Source: DAIDKA01 sp049792815 (GTDB taxonomy: Bacteria > Pseudomonadota > Gammaproteobacteria > Steroidobacterales > Steroidobacteraceae). From it: a stretch of DNA of 19,544 bases. Under the pieces are notes generated by a model. That model was given only the letters and a program-made list of their open reading frames with translations. It was not told the origin of the DNA and did no database searches. Position numbers and translations under genes: made by a program. This document shows, piece after piece, positions 16,267 to 19,544 of this stretch (within the stretch, counting starts at the first letter, position 1; every line of letters starts with the position of its first letter). The stretch is from the NCBI GenBank assembly GCA_049792815.1, contig JBARBG010000083.1, forward strand, positions 1 to 19,544, read 5' to 3'.

Positions 16267-16278
16267 GGTAGCGCTACC
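16267..16278. promoter_or_regulatory. LacI-type operator 3, just downstream of the predicted start site
   Basis: GGTAGCGCTACC is a perfect palindrome that differs from operators 1 and 2 only at the second base of each arm. It lies at about +5 to +17 and would block the promoter when bound. Its centre is 61 bp from that of operator 2, close to six helical turns, so looping is possible. Operators of the TGGTAGCGCTACCA kind are known for LacI-family sugar regulators in xanthomonads and Caulobacter. Confidence 0.7.
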
Positions 16279-16421
16279 ATATTGCCGTTTGATTGCTGAC
16301 GGCCAATGGGTGGCACAACAAAAGGGGGGGTCAAAATGGCGTATTGCTTGAAGCCTGGCCTTCTGTGCGGTCGGATGCCGGCTGTTGCTTCTTAACAAAG
16401 AATTGGACTGGGAGATCGCTA

Positions 16422-19400
16422 ATGAGCCGCTCGGATAAACGCATCGGTAAAGTAGTGCACGCCATCCTGTTGTGCGCGTCGACTGCTGCAGTGTGCACAC
16501 CGCTCTTTGCGCAGACCGCGCCGGCGAACAATGCGGCGGCATCACCCCCCGCCGATGACCTGCAGGAGGTCGTCGTCACCGGTTACCGCATGAGCCTCAA
16601 GGAGGCCACGGACGCCAAGCGGGAATCGGTGGGCATCACCGATTCCATTTTCGCGGAAGACATCGGCAAGTTCCCGGACACCAACATTGCCGAGTCCTTC
16701 AATCGCATTCCCGGTATCACCATCAGTCGCGATATCAACGGGGAAGGCGTGGACATTTCGATTCGGGGCCTCGGCACTGATTTCACCAAGGTGCTTCTCA
16801 ACGGAGCGCCGATCGCCATCGCCTCGACCGGACCGACCGACGCGCAGAACACCAATCGCGAAGTCGACCTCAATATGTTCCCGACGGAGCTGTTCAGTCA
16901 GCTGTCCGTCTACAAGACTTCCCAGCCGGACCTGATCGAGGGTGGCGCCGCGGGCACAGTGAGCATGCGCAGCGCCCGCCCGTTCGATACACCGGGAGAG
17001 CATCTCACCGCGGGAGTTCAGGGAACCAAGAATCAGCAGGCGTCGAGCCCGGGCGAGCGCGGCTACCTCATCGGCAGCGACACATTTGAAAACGGCTTCG
17101 GCGTCCTGTTCGGCTTTGTCGGCATACACAACAATGTCAACATTCCGGGGTTCGAGACCATCGGCTGGACCAACCCGCACCTCAGCGCCACACAGTGCAC
17201 CGGCACCTGCAACACCACCGGCGGTGGTAACTGGACCATTCCGGCCACGGTGCAGCCCAACGCCGGCAATGGCCTCACCACGGGAGCGACCATCGACCAG
17301 GCCTTCCTGCTCGCGAACAACCCGGGCCTCACGATCGCGCAGATCAACAATGCGATTATTCCGCGCCTGGGCCGCAATTCGGACGAGTCCGGCGAGCGCA
17401 ATCGGGACAACGCCGTCCTGAGCTTCGAGTTCAAGCCCAACGACAACATGCACGCCTATCTCGACTCGATGTGGGGGTGGGAGCACAACGACGAGCAACG
17501 TATCGACATGGACTGGGTGGGTCGCAATGGTGCCGCCATTCCCCTCAATATGCAGGTCGACAACGCGACCGCAGGCTGCACGGGGGGCTGCGTGGTGACG
17601 AGCGCCACTTACGCCAACTCGCAATTTTTCCTGGAGTATCGCCCCTATACGGAGGACACCTACTTCTGGAACACGAACCCGGGCTTCGAGTGGAAAATCA
17701 ACGATAGCTTCTCGTTCGACGTTCAGGGCAACTACAGCGAAAGCCGCTTTCACCGCGAAGTCCCGACGGTCCTGCCCATTACCGCACCCAGCTCCGGCCT
17801 GACGGTCGATTATACGAACAACGGCGGAGATCCCTCGATCGTCAGTAATGTGGATCTGGACAATCCGGCAAACTTCGGCTGGAGCGGCGGACGCGTCAAC
17901 ATACAGGACGAGCGCCGGGAGACCTCGACCCGCGGCGCCCGCGCCAATTTCACCTGGAGCGAGAGCACACTCCTGAACCTCAAGGTGGGTGCCGCCTACG
18001 ACCGGGTCGCGCGCAGCATCAATGCGTACGATAACAGCCAGGCCTGGCAGAACGCCGTCTGCGGCGACAACCCCAACGTGTTCTTGCCGGGCCCGAACAG
18101 TCAGCCGCCCTGCCAGGGGCTGAGCGTGGTCGGGGCTGCACCGGCCGGCTATCCGACCTATCCTGGCCTTGGCACCGGATATAGCGCAGGGATCGCGCCA
18201 GGCTCGCTCACCTACCAGGGATCTCTCGTTCCCCTTGGCAACCTCGCTTCGTTCCTGAAGCCGGGCCCCAACGGCTTCATCACGGTCAACTGGCCGGCGT
18301 TCATGGCGGCCACCAACTACACGGCTTTCCACAACGGCGAGTTGTTCGCCGGCTCATCCAACACCGGGGCAAGCGGGGGCAACGTCGACGAAGACACAAC
18401 CGGTGTGTACGCCGAGTTCACCGGTTCCACGATGATCGATGATCATCAGCTGCGTTACGTGGGAGGTGTGCGCTGGGTACACACCGACCAGATGATCGGT
18501 GGCTACGTCTCGCTTCCGGATCCGCGCGATGCCGCGACCCCTGCCCCGCTTGATGGCGCCAAGTATCCGAACATCACCGATTTCAACCTGACCGACAACA
18601 AATACAGCAATCTGCTGCCTTCGTTCGAGGCCGCCTACAACATCACCGATGACTGGGTGTTCCGCGGAGCCGTATCGAGGACCTTGACCCGTCCCAATCC
18701 CAACGCAATGCTGCCCGGACTCGGCTTCAGCGACCCGTCAGCCGCGGTCGGCACCGTCGGCAATCCTGCGCTGCAGCCGTACCTGTCGAACAACATTGAC
18801 TTGGGCCTTGATTTCTACACCGGCCAGGAGGGCTATTTGAGCTTGACCTGGTTCCGCAAGCACATCACCGGCTTCACTTCCAACGGCAACACCACGGTCC
18901 CGTTCTCGTTCCTCGCGCCGTACGGCATCACTTACGCCACGTTGACGCCGACGCAGCAGGCGGCGATCACCGCGCGCGGTGGCCCGAGTGCTGCCACGGT
19001 GGTGCTGACCGAGCAGGTGAATGCCTCTGGAGTGCTGACCGACAACGGACTGGAGTTCGGGTGGGTCCAACCCCTCGATTTCCTCATCGGCCGCTTTGGC
19101 CTTGATGGCTTCGGTTACCAGTTCAACTACACGCTGGTAGATCAGATCGGTACCGGTGCCGCTCCTGCGATTGCACTGGGCGTGCCGCCACACACCTACA
19201 ACCTGATGTTCTACTACGACCACCGGGGAGTGACGTTTCGTGTGTCCACGGTGTACAACGCGGCCAACCAGATCAGCACCGCCAACCAGAACGGCATCAC
19301 CGCAGCCGCGCTCTGGGAGGATACTTACCAGCAGTGGGACTTCTCGTCCATATTTGATCTGGGCAAGATGTTCAACTTGTCAGGGCCGGCAAAGAACGTG

Positions 19401-19529
19401 CAGTTCACTCTGGACTGCACCAACTTCACCGCTGCCAAATTGCGTCAGTACTTTGAATTCCCGAATGCGACGTACACTGACTACAATCCCGGCAGGACCT
19501 ACATGATCGGTGTCCGCGCCCGCTTCTGA
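16422..19529 (+). CDS. TonB-dependent outer-membrane receptor (Xanthomonas/Caulobacter type)
   Basis: A 1035-residue complete receptor. Residues 1-30 are a signal peptide (HAILLCASTAAVCTPLFA, then QTAPA). A TonB-box-like segment DLQEVVVTGYR follows (46-56), then the plug domain (about 60-190: FPDTNIAESFNRIPGITISR, VDISIRGLGTDFTKVLLNG), then a large beta-barrel ending in the aromatic C-terminal residue expected of outer-membrane barrels (GVRARF). There is no N-terminal STN signalling domain, so it is a transporter and not a transducer. The sequence fits the TIGR01782-type receptors, many of which import oligosaccharides. I chose ATG 16422 because it has GGGAGA (16410-16415) 6 nt upstream and begins the signal peptide; the open frame further upstream starts only at a TTG without a Shine-Dalgarno. 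Three LacI-type operators imply repression lifted by a sugar. No glycoside hydrolase, regulator or inner-membrane transporter gene is visible nearby. Confidence 0.96.
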   Translation: MSRSDKRIGKVVHAILLCASTAAVCTPLFAQTAPANNAAASPPADDLQEVVVTGYRMSLKEATDAKRESVGITDSIFAEDIGKFPDTNIAESFNRIPGITISRDINGEGVDISIRGLGTDFTKVLLNGAPIAIASTGPTDAQNTNREVDLNMFPTELFSQLSVYKTSQPDLIEGGAAGTVSMRSARPFDTPGEHLTAGVQGTKNQQASSPGERGYLIGSDTFENGFGVLFGFVGIHNNVNIPGFETIGWTNPHLSATQCTGTCNTTGGGNWTIPATVQPNAGNGLTTGATIDQAFLLANNPGLTIAQINNAIIPRLGRNSDESGERNRDNAVLSFEFKPNDNMHAYLDSMWGWEHNDEQRIDMDWVGRNGAAIPLNMQVDNATAGCTGGCVVTSATYANSQFFLEYRPYTEDTYFWNTNPGFEWKINDSFSFDVQGNYSESRFHREVPTVLPITAPSSGLTVDYTNNGGDPSIVSNVDLDNPANFGWSGGRVNIQDERRETSTRGARANFTWSESTLLNLKVGAAYDRVARSINAYDNSQAWQNAVCGDNPNVFLPGPNSQPPCQGLSVVGAAPAGYPTYPGLGTGYSAGIAPGSLTYQGSLVPLGNLASFLKPGPNGFITVNWPAFMAATNYTAFHNGELFAGSSNTGASGGNVDEDTTGVYAEFTGSTMIDDHQLRYVGGVRWVHTDQMIGGYVSLPDPRDAATPAPLDGAKYPNITDFNLTDNKYSNLLPSFEAAYNITDDWVFRGAVSRTLTRPNPNAMLPGLGFSDPSAAVGTVGNPALQPYLSNNIDLGLDFYTGQEGYLSLTWFRKHITGFTSNGNTTVPFSFLAPYGITYATLTPTQQAAITARGGPSAATVVLTEQVNASGVLTDNGLEFGWVQPLDFLIGRFGLDGFGYQFNYTLVDQIGTGAAPAIALGVPPHTYNLMFYYDHRGVTFRVSTVYNAANQISTANQNGITAAALWEDTYQQWDFSSIFDLGKMFNLSGPAKNVQFTLDCTNFTAAKLRQYFEFPNATYTDYNPGRTYMIGVRARF

Positions 19530-19544
19530 GGCTTACGCGGGCAC

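Noticed and set aside
16542..18332. A 596-codon open frame on the minus strand inside the receptor gene
   Set aside because: It is antisense to a gene with an intact signal peptide, plug and barrel. Its translation is Arg/Val/Gly-rich with no family motif, as expected of a GC-rich shadow frame.

Overview
The window is GC-rich, gene-dense chromosomal DNA from a Gram-negative bacterium. The organism can be placed only from family types: a large TonB-dependent receptor of the Xanthomonas/Caulobacter sugar-receptor kind, an AsmA-like envelope protein, a periplasmic-propeller diguanylate cyclase, an exported S9 prolyl oligopeptidase and a secreted phosphoesterase. Together these suggest a free-living gammaproteobacterium of the Xanthomonadales/Nevskiales/Steroidobacter sort. 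That placement is inference; there is no rRNA or other phylogenetic marker here. I saw no tRNA, rRNA, CRISPR array, insertion sequence or phage gene.

Layout. (1) 1-1805 (+): AsmA-family protein, cut at its N-terminus by the window edge. It converges on an HxlR-type regulator (1812-2261, -). (2) The HxlR gene is divergent from an SDR dehydrogenase (2374-3150, +), which overlaps by one base a prolyl-4-hydroxylase-like Fe(II)/2-oxoglutarate oxygenase (3150-3794, +). A 6-bp inverted repeat in the divergent spacer is a candidate operator. (3) A strong bidirectional hairpin (3829-3856) separates this unit from a small exported helical protein (3869-4141, -). (4) 4363-7572 (-): a 1069-residue diguanylate cyclase with 14 propeller repeats, a Y_Y_Y domain, a membrane helix and GGDEF. 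Its 425-bp upstream region holds a CRP/Clp-like palindrome and is shared with the divergent S9 peptidase gene (7998-10157, +). (5) 10170-12902 (-): an apparent operon of two FtsX/MacB-type permeases followed by a VOC-fold protein, with no ATPase in the window. (6) 13158-13976 (+): a P-loop sulfotransferase gene broken by one in-frame TGA exactly where a Trp is expected. (7) 14296-15768 (+): secreted phosphoesterase/acid phosphatase-like protein. (8) 15769-16421: gene-free stretch ending in a well-formed regulatory region, with three LacI-type palindromes around a sigma70-like promoter. (9) 16422-19529 (+): complete TonB-dependent receptor.

How the genes work together. Three local circuits can be argued: HxlR controlling SDR plus oxygenase; a c-di-GMP enzyme with a possible CRP/Clp site in its promoter region; and a receptor under LacI-type control, which implies a sugar or glycan substrate. 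I found no multi-gene system that is clearly new. The best leads are the receptor operator array, the CRP/Clp-like site beside the diguanylate cyclase, the ATPase-less permease pair with its VOC partner, and the single-nonsense sulfotransferase.
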